A stretch of DNA of 64,000 bases from contig DATJLQ010000132.1 in the NCBI GenBank assembly GCA_035509415.1, positions 6,645-70,644 on the forward strand, given 5' to 3'. This document shows, piece by piece, positions 42,224 to 52,106 of this stretch (its first letter is position 1; the number at the start of each line of letters is the position of its first letter). Source of the DNA: DATJLQ01 sp035509415 (GTDB taxonomy: Bacteria; Pseudomonadota; Alphaproteobacteria; JACZXZ01). The notes beneath the pieces are model-generated. The model ran no database searches, was not told the DNA's origin, and saw nothing but the letters and a program-made list of their open reading frames with translations. Position numbers and translations under genes: made by a program.

Positions 42224-43426
42224 TCAGCCGGCACCGCGCCGAATTTTGCGCTCGAGCGAATCGAGCAGCGCGCGATCGATCCGCCCGGTGGCCGCGAGGC
42301 CTGCCATTGTCTGATAGCGCCTGACGGCGGCGAACGTTTCCGGGCCTTCGACGCCGTCGATGCGATGATGATAATAACCGAGGCGCGCGAGGAGCCGCTG
42401 GGCTCGCCGGACGCGCGCGCCCATGGCAAGAATGCCGTCGGCCGGCAACGCCGCCGTAGCGCTCCCAGCCGGCGTTACAGTCAGGGCATTACCCGCGCTT
42501 GCGACCGGGCCCGGGGGAACGGGCACGGTCACGGGAGCGGCCGGCTGCCCTTCGACCGGGTCGGCCGCGGCGGTCGGGAACCCTGCCGCCGTCGCGATGG
42601 AAGCGGCCGGCGACAGGGACGCGAGCGACGACCGGTGCGCGGCGGAGGAAATGAAGGCCCGAACCGTCTCGGGCCCGAAATAGAGTACGGCCGCGACGGT
42701 GGCGATCGAGCATAAGCCGAGCACGAGGCCGAGGAGCCGGTAAAGCGCGCGTCGATGTCCCGAGCTCCGCTTCGTCTTGCGCCAGGTTTTTTCCAAGCGC
42801 CCGCGCTCCCATGCCCGGTCGAGCCAGGCCTCCTCGGCGGAAAGCTCCTTTGGGCGCGCCTCGGCCGCTGCTTTGCCTTCGGCCCCCTCCCCGACCCGAG
42901 CCCCGAGCCGCTCGAAATCCATGTCCGCCCAAGGTGGCGGCGTCTCGGCCGGCTCGGTGGGCCCATCGGGCGCCGGGTCGGCGAATGGATCGGGCGCCGG
43001 ACCGGCTGCCGACGCGGGCGCCAATTTGGGACCCAACTTGGGCGCGGGACTGGGGTCGGGCCGCGGCGTCGCGTCGAGACGCGGCTCGGCGCGCGCGCGG
43101 GGTGCCGGGCGAGGATTTTCGTCTCGCCCGCTCAGGGCGCCGTCGGCCCAAGCGCCGTCGGACCAGGCGCCGTCGGCGCGCAACTCGAACAGGCCGGCGC
43201 GCGCCGACCCGGAGGGCCGCGTCGGCGCCTTTCCCGCATCGCGCTCGCCCGCGGAAATATTCCCGCGCGCGGGGAAATCGAAACGCGGCGAAGCGCCCAT
43301 GGCACTCTCGCCGCGCGATGCCTCCAGGGCCGTTCCGCAATAGCGGCACGCCCGCGCGTCGGCACGCAGCATTTCGCCGCAGCCGGGGCAACTGCGCGTG
43401 GGCCGGGAATTCTGCGCAGCGGTCAT
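42224..43426 (-). CDS. Zinc-ribbon, single-pass membrane protein with C-terminal peptidoglycan-binding domain
   Basis: 400-residue protein of unusual design. The N-terminus has a zinc ribbon with two CxxC pairs (CPGCGEMLRADARACRYCG). A long Pro/Ala/Asp-rich low-complexity stretch follows (about residues 75-170), then a basic segment and one transmembrane helix (LYRLLGLVLGLCSIATVAAV). The periplasmic part ends in a PG_binding_1-type domain (VRRAQRLLARLGYYHHRIDG, VEGPETFAAVRRYQTMAGLA). It could link a cytoplasmic zinc-ribbon interaction to the cell wall. The ATG at 43426 has GAGG at good spacing; an upstream in-frame ATG at 43444 lacks one. It overlaps the glycosyltransferase stop by four bases. 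Confidence 0.75.
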   Translation of the reverse strand: MTAAQNSRPTRSCPGCGEMLRADARACRYCGTALEASRGESAMGASPRFDFPARGNISAGERDAGKAPTRPSGSARAGLFELRADGAWSDGAWADGALSGRDENPRPAPRARAEPRLDATPRPDPSPAPKLGPKLAPASAAGPAPDPFADPAPDGPTEPAETPPPWADMDFERLGARVGEGAEGKAAAEARPKELSAEEAWLDRAWERGRLEKTWRKTKRSSGHRRALYRLLGLVLGLCSIATVAAVLYFGPETVRAFISSAAHRSSLASLSPAASIATAAGFPTAAADPVEGQPAAPVTVPVPPGPVASAGNALTVTPAGSATAALPADGILAMGARVRRAQRLLARLGYYHHRIDGVEGPETFAAVRRYQTMAGLAATGRIDRALLDSLERKIRRGAG

Positions 43427-44685
43427 TGGCGGCCTCGAGCGCATCGCAACTCTTCCCGCGATGAACGCGGATCGCGCGCGTTTATTCCCATAAGCGGCTC
43501 ATTTCGCGGCACGTCGAGGAGCCGGCGACACAGCTCCGCCCCGTCCGCCTCGGCGATGAAGCTGCTGCGCGGCAATGCGTCGAGCCGCCGGCGCCGCGCC
43601 TCGTATTCCGCGCGCGGCAGCGTCCGGAAGAACTCGATCAGCGCGGGTTCGAGCGGCTCGCCGAAGGCCCATCCGACGCCAAGCCGCTCGACCAGACCGC
43701 CGAGCTCGAATCCGCGCACGGCGAGGCAGGGAACGCCGAACAATCCCGCCTCGTAATAGCGGCACGGCATGAGCCAGCGCGAATTATGGTCGACATTCTC
43801 GAGATCGATCGCCCAGGCGAAATCGACGCTTCCATAGAGCGGCGCGAGCTCTTCCGGATTGGCGAACTCGCCCTGGTAGACGATGTTCCGATTGCGCTCG
43901 AGCGTGCGCCGGAAGAGCGCGCGGTCGACGGTCGTCGGCACGCCGCGCAGCTTGAACAGCACCTCGCCTTCGAGCCGCTCGGCGAGTCGCGCCAGGAGCT
44001 CGAGAGTCGCGTCGCCGCGGATGAGGCCGAAATAGCCCACCGCCCAGCGGTAGCGATCGCGCGCGCCGGGCGCGGCGCGCGGCATGCTTGCCGGACGGGT
44101 GAGATATGGAATCGCGGAAGGATTGAGCTTGTTCTCGAGCATGAACCACTCGCCGCAATAGCGCTGAATCGTCGCGAAGTAGTTGCGCTGGAACCCGGCG
44201 GAGGAGACGACGAGGAGGCGGCTTCGCCTGAGCCCGAAACGCTCGATCGCCCTGAGCGCGCGGGACGCGAGTCCGCGCCGCGTCATGATCGGCTGGATGT
44301 CGAGCACCTCGTAGGCGATCGCGGCGCGGCGATTGAACAGGCGCCTCGCAAGCAGCGCGAGGATCAGCTGATCGATGTTGCGCGCGTAATAGAGGGAAGC
44401 GGTCCGGAGCGGCGTGCGATGGGCGAACAGCGCCGGGAGCGCGGCGAAGAGCGCCGCGGCGCGGCGCCAATATTGCCCGTCCCAGGTGCGCCCGAGCCGC
44501 GCATGGGGCCAGGCCGGCCGGTAGCCGGCATTGAAGCGCGCGCGCCGGAACGCGAAGACGAACGGGGCGAGGCCGCATTCCATGAACGTCTCGACGCGCT
44601 TCGTGGTGTTTGGCTCGGTGAGGTCGGGCTGGAAGAACACCACGTCCACCGTCGCCGCTCGTTGCTCGGCCATGGGCCGAGCCAT
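43423..44685 (-). CDS. Glycosyltransferase
   Basis: 420-residue glycosyltransferase-like protein. The N-terminal half has VDVVFFQPDLTEPNTTKRVE, then LYYARNIDQLILALLARRLF and AYEVLDIQPIMTRRGL, resembling GT4-like enzymes of capsule loci. The C-terminal half has WAVGYFGLIRGDATLELLAR, PLYGSVDFAWAIDLENVDHN and RYYEAGLFGVPCLAVRGFEL, in the position of the donor-binding E-x7-E region. Start at 44685 or 44673; neither has a strong ribosome site. It is the first gene of a two-gene operon with the zinc-ribbon protein. A TCAC element lies 23 bp upstream. Confidence 0.8.
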   Translation of the reverse strand: MARPMAEQRAATVDVVFFQPDLTEPNTTKRVETFMECGLAPFVFAFRRARFNAGYRPAWPHARLGRTWDGQYWRRAAALFAALPALFAHRTPLRTASLYYARNIDQLILALLARRLFNRRAAIAYEVLDIQPIMTRRGLASRALRAIERFGLRRSRLLVVSSAGFQRNYFATIQRYCGEWFMLENKLNPSAIPYLTRPASMPRAAPGARDRYRWAVGYFGLIRGDATLELLARLAERLEGEVLFKLRGVPTTVDRALFRRTLERNRNIVYQGEFANPEELAPLYGSVDFAWAIDLENVDHNSRWLMPCRYYEAGLFGVPCLAVRGFELGGLVERLGVGWAFGEPLEPALIEFFRTLPRAEYEARRRRLDALPRSSFIAEADGAELCRRLLDVPRNEPLMGINARDPRSSREELRCARGRQ

Positions 44686-44707
44686 AATCCAGGCGCGCCC
44701 GCGCGCG

Positions 44708-44722
44708 AGGTGATCATTCTGT
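44708..44722 (-). promoter_or_regulatory. TCAC-type element between divergent glycosyltransferase and methyltransferase genes
   Basis: Reads CCACAGAATGATCAC towards the glycosyltransferase start 23 bp away (14 of 15 consensus positions). It is also 160 bp upstream of the divergent methyltransferase gene and could serve both. Confidence 0.55.
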
Positions 44723-44882
44723 GGCAGGGCCCGCGAATCGCGCTTGGGCGCGGCGGCGCCGCTTTTTGTCACGCGCGGCGACGATGCCGACCCGGATAAT
44801 GTCGCCTGAAGGCGCACGCCGCTGCACCCTTGCGGGCGATGGCGCATTGCTCGCGAAGAGGATTTCTGCGGAGAAGCGACGC

Positions 44883-45827
44883 ATGACCGCGATCTTGACC
44901 CGCGCCGAGCGCGAGGACGCGCTGATGGGCCGGGACACCGTCATCGACGGGCCGTTCGGGCGATCCAATCTCGTGCTGTCCGTCCCGACCGGCGATTTGG
45001 TCGCGGCCTATCGCCGGAAATGCGGCGTCGACGTGAGCCCGTGGTTCGGCGCCTTGTCGGAAATCCACCTGTTCGAATGCGCCGAGACCGGCTACCGCTT
45101 CTGGCGCCCGGGCTCGATCGCCGGCGACGAGGATTTCTACAAGCTCCTCGCCGAGCATTGGCCGGACTATTACCGCTCCGAGCGCTGGGAGTATCCCTTC
45201 GTGCGCGCCTCGTTGAGCCGGGCCGACCGGGTGCTCGAGGTCGGCTGCGGGCGCGGCTTCTTTCTCGCGAGCCTCGAGGGGCGGATCGCGGACGCGCTCG
45301 GACTCGAGCTCAATCCAGAGGCGATCGCGACCAAGGCCACCAGGTTCGAAATCCTTCGGGCGACGATCGAGCGCCTCGCGCGCGAGCGGCCGAACGGCTT
45401 CGATGTCGTGTGCAGCTTCCAGGTGCTCGAGCACGTGGTCGAGCCGCGCTCGTTCCTCGAGGCGTGCGTCCGCTGTCTCCGGCCCGGCGGCATCCTCGCC
45501 CTCTCGACGCCCAATTACGGCGCCGCGACGCTCGAGCGGCGCGAGGACGCGTTCGACCTGCCGCCGCACCATATGGGGCATTTCTCGGCTGCGGTCTATC
45601 GCCGCGTCGCCGAGCGCCTCGGCCTCGCGGTCGAGGCGATCGAGATCGAGCCGCGCTATCCGCGCCTCGACGAGCCGATCGCGCCCGCGACCCGCGCGAG
45701 CCTCGTCTATCGCGCGGCGCGGCGGCTCTCCTACGCGGCCTTGGCCCTCGCCTACGACGTGGCGCGCGAGCCTGGCACCAATATTCTCGCGATCCTGCGG
45801 AAGCCGCGGCAGGAGCCGCGCTTCTAG
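44883..45827 (+). CDS. Class I SAM-dependent methyltransferase
   Basis: 314-residue cytoplasmic methyltransferase. SAM motif I is VLEVGCGRGFFLASLEG near residue 115; FDVVCSFQVLEHVVEPRSFL and LRPGGILALSTPNYGA are motifs II and III of the Methyltransf_11/23 type. The N-terminus (about residues 50-100) has FECAETGYRFWRPG and may hold a substrate-binding part. GGAGAAG precedes the ATG at 44883. Methylation of a sugar in the polymer is the simplest role. It is first in the plus-strand run with the PqqD-HprK and nucleotidyltransferase genes, 76 bp upstream of them, so a link to the peptide cassette is also possible. Confidence 0.87.
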   Translation: MTAILTRAEREDALMGRDTVIDGPFGRSNLVLSVPTGDLVAAYRRKCGVDVSPWFGALSEIHLFECAETGYRFWRPGSIAGDEDFYKLLAEHWPDYYRSERWEYPFVRASLSRADRVLEVGCGRGFFLASLEGRIADALGLELNPEAIATKATRFEILRATIERLARERPNGFDVVCSFQVLEHVVEPRSFLEACVRCLRPGGILALSTPNYGAATLERREDAFDLPPHHMGHFSAAVYRRVAERLGLAVEAIEIEPRYPRLDEPIAPATRASLVYRAARRLSYAALALAYDVAREPGTNILAILRKPRQEPRF

Positions 45828-45903
45828 CGCCGCGCTTTCATCGGCACGATATGCGCACAAGTCTCGAACGCGGCGGCTGCACACAGGGGTTCAGGATCGG
45901 ACC

Positions 45904-47130
45904 ATGCGCATCTTGAGCGCGCATTCGCTCGCCTGGCCGAGCGCCAGCCGCGACGTAAGTCTCCACCCGCTCGAGCATGGCGGCGTCCTGTTCGATGCGA
46001 TCGGGCAGAAGCTTTACGGCGTCAACGCGACCGCGGCCTTCATCTGGTCCTGCATCGAGGAGGAGCTGCCGCCGGAGGACACGATCGACCGCATGGCCGA
46101 GCTGCTCGGCGTTTCGCGCGACGACGCCGAGGATTATACCGACGAGATCGTCGGCCGCTGGCGCGAGTTAGGCCTGATCGGCGATCCGACCGGTGCCATC
46201 CGGCGGCTCTTGGCCGAGCGCTCGCCCGAGGCCGCGCCCCCGCGCGCCCAACGCCGCGCGCGCGCGCCGTCCGATGCGGCTCGGAAACATGCGGCGGCGA
46301 CGCGCCATTTCCGCCTTCTCGACATGCGCTTTTGCGTGCGCTTCGGCTCGGAGGCGCTGTTGCGCCAGGTCGAGCCGTTTCTCGCTCCCCTGACCGCCGC
46401 ACCCTCGAAAGCGGAGCGCGTCCTCGAGATTCGCATCGGCCGCGGCGGCATCGCGCTCGACGTCGACGGCGTGGAGCGCGACCGCTGCCTCGATGGAAGC
46501 GAGGTCGTGCCCATGCTCAAGGCGAATCTGGTGCCGCTCGCCCTCGAGCGCAGCCGCGACTTTTGCGCGCTCCATGCCGCGGCGGTCGGGCGCAACGGCG
46601 CTTGCGTTCTCATGCCGGGCGCCGCGGGGCGCGGCAAGAGCACCATGGCGGCGGCCCTGGTCGCAAACCGCCTCGAGCTCCTGAGCGACGACACGGTGGT
46701 CCTCGCGCGCGACCGGCTCGAAGCGCGTGCCCTTCCCTTGGCGATCGGCGTCAAGACAGGCTCCTGGGAGCTGCTTGCGCGCTATTTTCCCGCGCTCGAT
46801 GCCGAGACCATCCATCATCGTCCGGACGGGAAGCTCGTGCGCTATCTCCTGCCGCCGCCCGGCTCCATGAGCCGCGACCCGGACGCGCGCCATGCCGTAC
46901 GCGCGATCGTCTTCCTTCAGCGCACGCCCGGCGGCGGCGCCGAGCTCGGCCCGATCTCGGCGACCCATGCGCTCGCGTCGCTTTCGAAGGATTTTCTCCG
47001 GCTCGGGGCGCGCCTCGACCGACCCGGGGTCGAGCGCTTCGTGCGCTGGATCGCGGGCATCGAGTGTTTCGAGCTGCGTTACGCGACGCTCGAGGCCGGC
47101 GCCTCTCTCATCCTCTCGCTCCTGCCATGA
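45904..47130 (+). CDS. PqqD-like domain fused to HprK-related kinase
   Basis: 408-residue two-domain protein. Residues about 18-95 are a PqqD-like peptide-binding domain (LEHGGVLFDAIGQKLYGVNA, then TAAFIWSCIEEELPPEDTID). A disordered linker follows. Residues about 135-408 are an HPr kinase/phosphorylase-like domain: RDFCALHAAAVGRNGACVLM leads into Walker A GAAGRGKST (239-247), then LELLSDDTVVLARD. PqqD-like domains bind peptide leaders, and HprK homologues phosphorylate lasso peptides in some clusters; separate genes of this kind have been called the HPr-rel-A system. There are no lasso cyclase or protease genes here. It overlaps the nucleotidyltransferase start by four bases (ATGA). The substrate is probably a peptide, possibly 48348-48578. 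Confidence 0.85.
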   Translation: MRILSAHSLAWPSASRDVSLHPLEHGGVLFDAIGQKLYGVNATAAFIWSCIEEELPPEDTIDRMAELLGVSRDDAEDYTDEIVGRWRELGLIGDPTGAIRRLLAERSPEAAPPRAQRRARAPSDAARKHAAATRHFRLLDMRFCVRFGSEALLRQVEPFLAPLTAAPSKAERVLEIRIGRGGIALDVDGVERDRCLDGSEVVPMLKANLVPLALERSRDFCALHAAAVGRNGACVLMPGAAGRGKSTMAAALVANRLELLSDDTVVLARDRLEARALPLAIGVKTGSWELLARYFPALDAETIHHRPDGKLVRYLLPPPGSMSRDPDARHAVRAIVFLQRTPGGGAELGPISATHALASLSKDFLRLGARLDRPGVERFVRWIAGIECFELRYATLEAGASLILSLLP

Positions 47131-48251
47131 CGCGGCGCCTGCGCGCCATGCGTCTCGTGGCGGCGTGCCTCCGGCCCGACGCGGGCGGAACGGTGGGCGC
47201 AGCGCTGCGCGGCGCCTGCGCGGATTGGACCGCGCCGATCGCCTTCGCCAACGAGCAGCTTCTGGTGCCGACCCTCCATGCCACCCTTCATGCGAGCCTC
47301 GGCGCGGCCGGCCTACGCGCCGAGCTCCCGGCCGAGGTCGGCGAATACCTGTCCCACCTTTATCGGGCCAACGCGGCGCGCAACGACGCGATCCGGCGTC
47401 AGGCGCGCCATGCGGTCCATGCCCTCAACGGCGCCGGCATCGTTCCCATGCTGCTCAAGGGCGGGGCGGCGCTCTATCTCGATTACCACCCGGATCCGGC
47501 GGCGCGCATGTTTCGCGATCTCGATCTCTTGGTGCCGCGACTGGCGCTCGCGGACGCGGTCGGCATCCTGCGCGCATTGGGCTACGGCGTGGAATACTTC
47601 ACCAACGGCGACTTCCACGCGTTCGCCGATTTCACGCGGCCCGGCGATCCGTGCGCCATCGACCTCCATTTCGAGCTCATCGACCAGAGCTATATGCTGT
47701 CCGCGGCCGAGATCCGGTCGCGCGCCCGCAGCCTCGCGGTCGACGGCATCCGGTTCCTGGTGCCGGCACCCACCGACCTCGTGCTGCACAACATCCTGCA
47801 CCAGCAGATCCATTATCTCGGAAACTTCTATCGGGGTGCCCTCGACCTGCGTCAGCTCTACGAGCTCTCGTGCCTCGTCCGGCGTTATGGAAGCGAGATC
47901 GACTGGGAGTCGATCGAGCGCCGCGCGGCGCTGCACCGCATCGACACGGCACTCCATTCCTATCTCTACGCCGCGCAGTCGCTGCTCGGCGTGCCCTGGC
48001 CGCTCGAGGCCCGCCCGTCCCGCCGGGCAGCGCTCCATTATCGCCGGTGTCTCGCGCAGATCGCGTATCCGACGCTCGACCGCGCGATGATTCCCTGGGG
48101 CAATCTGCGCGCCTGCTTCGCCTGGCATCGCATGGCGGGGCTTTATGGAGACGGTGGACCCCTCGCCGCCCTTCTCCTGCGTCATGCGGCGCAATTCGTC
48201 GGCAAGAAGAAAGTCGGCGGCGCGTTCCAGCGCCTGTTCCGCGTGCGCTGA
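47127..48251 (+). CDS. Nucleotidyltransferase-family protein (NTP_transf_5 type)
   Basis: 374-residue protein with the minimal nucleotidyltransferase core: KGGAALYLDY at residues 111-120 (helix after the glycine pair) followed by the metal-binding DLDLLV (D131, D133). The remainder (FADFTRPGDPCAIDLHFELI, FLVPAPTDLVLHNILHQQIH) matches the PF14907-like family. Such genes accompany HprK-like kinases and PqqD proteins in lasso-peptide and exopolysaccharide loci; the chemistry is not established. It is translationally coupled to the PqqD-HprK gene and ends 96 bp from the convergent small peptide gene. Confidence 0.85.
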   Translation: MTRRLRAMRLVAACLRPDAGGTVGAALRGACADWTAPIAFANEQLLVPTLHATLHASLGAAGLRAELPAEVGEYLSHLYRANAARNDAIRRQARHAVHALNGAGIVPMLLKGGAALYLDYHPDPAARMFRDLDLLVPRLALADAVGILRALGYGVEYFTNGDFHAFADFTRPGDPCAIDLHFELIDQSYMLSAAEIRSRARSLAVDGIRFLVPAPTDLVLHNILHQQIHYLGNFYRGALDLRQLYELSCLVRRYGSEIDWESIERRAALHRIDTALHSYLYAAQSLLGVPWPLEARPSRRAALHYRRCLAQIAYPTLDRAMIPWGNLRACFAWHRMAGLYGDGGPLAALLLRHAAQFVGKKKVGGAFQRLFRVR

Positions 48252-48347
48252 GCGCGCCGCAGGCCGCCCCTTACGCACCGGCCCCGGCGCGCTCGGCCGC
48301 GAGTGGCCGGGACGCGCCGGGGCGGCTCGGGCGCAATGCCGCTCGGA

Positions 48348-48578
48348 TCACCAGTGGCCGTGATCTCCGGGGTCGTGATCGCCGTAGCAGGGATCGCCGC
48401 CGCCCGAATGGGCCACCGCGTAATTGCGACGGGACGCGGCCAGCATCAGCGTAACCGCGGGCGGCGTCGCAATCGCGAGCTTGCCGCAGGTGGCGAGGAA
48501 CCGACGCCGGGCCTCGGCGATTTCGCCTCGATCCGGCGCCGCGTTCGGCGCTTGGTCTCTCGATGGCAGGTCGTTCAT
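48348..48578 (-). CDS. Small twin-arginine-like peptide, candidate substrate of the PqqD-HprK system
   Basis: 76-residue protein with a strong ribosome site (AAAGGAG, eight bases before the ATG at 48578), so it is very likely translated. The N-terminal half is charged. Next come RRRFLATCGKLAIATPPAVT and LMLAAS, a Tat-like or leader-like block with a TPPAVTLML element that I recall from small peptides next to PqqD/HprK genes. The C-terminal tail is Gly/Asp/His-rich: SGGGDPCYGDHDPGDHGHW, with one cysteine, four histidines and five aspartates, suited to metal binding or modification. It is convergent with the nucleotidyltransferase gene. Two TCAC-type elements lie upstream. It is a candidate RiPP precursor or exported modified peptide; function unknown. 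Confidence 0.72.
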   Translation of the reverse strand: MNDLPSRDQAPNAAPDRGEIAEARRRFLATCGKLAIATPPAVTLMLAASRRNYAVAHSGGGDPCYGDHDPGDHGHW

Positions 48579-48683
48579 GTTCGCTCCTTTCGCTCGATGC
48601 CTGCCGCGACGGCCCAGGCGCACCGGCCGATGGGCGCCGCGGCGATGGAGGCGAGCCGAGCAGATGGCCCCCCGGGCCAGGAA

Positions 48684-48698
48684 GTGAGAATTCTGTGA
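48684..48698 (-). promoter_or_regulatory. TCAC-N7-TCAC element (proximal) upstream of the small peptide gene
   Basis: Reads TCACAGAATTCTCAC, with two perfect TCAC half-sites, 106 bp before the peptide start. The second element starts 40 bp further upstream, close to four helical turns. A 5-bp stem (GCACC/GGTGC, 48702-48718) lies between them. Confidence 0.55.
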
Positions 48699-48723
48699 CC
48701 GGCACCTTCGGACGGTGCTCGCC

Positions 48724-48738
48724 GTGACCGTTCGGTGG
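48724..48738 (-). promoter_or_regulatory. TCAC-type element (distal) upstream of the small peptide gene
   Basis: Reads CCACCGAACGGTCAC, 13 of 15 consensus positions, 146 bp before the peptide start and 25 bp after the stop of the glycosyltransferase gene at 48763. Confidence 0.55.
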
Positions 48739-48762
48739 CGCCGCCCGGGGAGAGATGCACGC

Positions 48763-49905
48763 TCACGATGCCCCGGCGACGCGCCGGATTTCCGCCCGCT
48801 CGGGGACCGCGGGGACGCCCGCGCCAAGTGCCCCGTCGCGCCCGCCGCGGGGGCGGAACAGGCCGAGCCGGCGCGTGCGCGCGCCGCACAGCGCCTGGTA
48901 GACCTCGAGATAGTCGGCCGCCATGCGCCGCGCGGTGAAGCGCTCCTCGAAGCGCCGCCGGATCGCTTCGCGCGACAAGGTCCCGAGCTGGCCCACGGCC
49001 GCGACCGCACCCGCCTCGTCGCGCACGACGAAGCCGGTGAGGCCGTCGTCCACCACCTCGGGCACCGAGCCCGCGCGGAACGCGATCACCGGCGTGCCGC
49101 ACGCCATCGCCTCGATCATCACGAGGCCGAACGGCTCCGGCCAGTCGATGGGCAAGAGCAGGCCCGCGGCACCGCTCAGGAACTCGGCCTTGTCGCAATC
49201 GCCGATCTCGCCGATGTACTCCACACTCGGCGTCGCCGCGATGAGCGGGCGGATCTGGGTCTCGAAATATTCCCGGTCGACACGGTCGACCTTGGCCGCG
49301 ATCCTGAGCGGCATGCCGGCGCGAGTCGCGATGCGGATCGCGCGGTCGACCGCTTTCTCGGGCGCTATGCGGCCGAGAAAGGCGAGATAGCGCCGCTCCG
49401 CCGCGCGTGGGAAGAGCGATTCCGCCGGGAGGCCGTGATAGATGGTGCGCACCCAGTTCGCCTGCGGGATGGGCGCGCGTTGCGCGTTCGAGATCGATAC
49501 CACCGGAATCTTGGAGAAGGCCGTGAACACCGGCTGGTGCTCGGGCAGGTCGAGGCGGCCGTGGAGCGTGGTCAGGAACGGCGTCGCCTGGCGGTGGAAC
49601 AGCGAGAACGGATAGTAGTCGAGATGGAAGTGGAGCAAATCGAAACTGCCCGCCTCCTGGCGCACGCGCTCGAGCATGAGCATGTGGAGCGCGATCGGAT
49701 CGCGCACCAGCTCGTCGTGACGGAGCGACCTGGGCCACATGGGCACGAGCCTGGCCGAGGTGATGGAGTCGCCGCTCGCGAACAAGGTCACGTCGTGTCC
49801 GAGCGCCACCAATTCCTCGGTGAGCCAGGACACCACGCGCTCGGTGCCGCCATAAAGCTTGGGCGGAATCGATTCCGTGAGCGGGGCGATTTGCGCGATA
49901 CGCAT
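48763..49905 (-). CDS. Family 4 glycosyltransferase
   Basis: 380-residue glycosyltransferase. It starts MRIAQIAPLTESIPPKLYGG, then TERVVSWLTEELVALGHDVT, a widespread GT4 type often found outside polysaccharide loci. The donor domain has LAFLGRIAPEKAVDRAIRIA and PEPFGLVMIEAMACGTPVIA with the conserved E-x7-E. The last 35 residues are a low-complexity tail. It is the last sugar-transfer gene on this side. It lacks the TCAC element upstream, so it may not belong to the same regulon. Confidence 0.9.
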   Translation of the reverse strand: MRIAQIAPLTESIPPKLYGGTERVVSWLTEELVALGHDVTLFASGDSITSARLVPMWPRSLRHDELVRDPIALHMLMLERVRQEAGSFDLLHFHLDYYPFSLFHRQATPFLTTLHGRLDLPEHQPVFTAFSKIPVVSISNAQRAPIPQANWVRTIYHGLPAESLFPRAAERRYLAFLGRIAPEKAVDRAIRIATRAGMPLRIAAKVDRVDREYFETQIRPLIAATPSVEYIGEIGDCDKAEFLSGAAGLLLPIDWPEPFGLVMIEAMACGTPVIAFRAGSVPEVVDDGLTGFVVRDEAGAVAAVGQLGTLSREAIRRRFEERFTARRMAADYLEVYQALCGARTRRLGLFRPRGGRDGALGAGVPAVPERAEIRRVAGAS

Positions 49906-50252
49906 GCGTCGGTCTCCCTTTCCGGTTCGCGCGCCGCGCGGCGCGGACGACCGTCCGCGCGCGATTTCGCGCGTGCGACAAACATAGTGGGCGCCGCCGC
50001 GCGCTCAAACGGAAAGCGGCAGCCAGCGTTTTTTTGTCACAAACATCGAGAGTTCGGGACAAGTTAGGATCGCGGGCGCGGTCATTTCGAGACGGGATGC
50101 GTGGCGAGGTACGCGGCAATACGTCGCGCGCGACACCGCTCCGGATGATTTCACGCCCCTACGCGTCTATGCGCTCGGACGCGCGTTGGTGCAGCGCTCG
50201 CGCGCGAACGAACCAAGACGATCGCCCGGGAGATCGCGCGAGGAAAGCCGAT
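49906..50252. other. Divergent intergenic region upstream of the ABC exporter
   Basis: No gene is supported in these 347 bp. A T-rich patch at about 50030-50044 reads TTTTTTTGTCACAAAC; its minus strand contains TGTGACAAA, the same string repeated upstream of the ECF sigma gene. No convincing -35/-10 pair is visible. Confidence 0.4.
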
Positions 50253-52019
<1,767 letters not shown>

Positions 52020-52106
52020 TTGCCGCCATCCGGATGGGCCGCGCGGCGCTTGTCATCGTGGGCGCGAGCACGCATTCTTGGCGTGCGCACGCCCCACGAG
52101 GACCCC

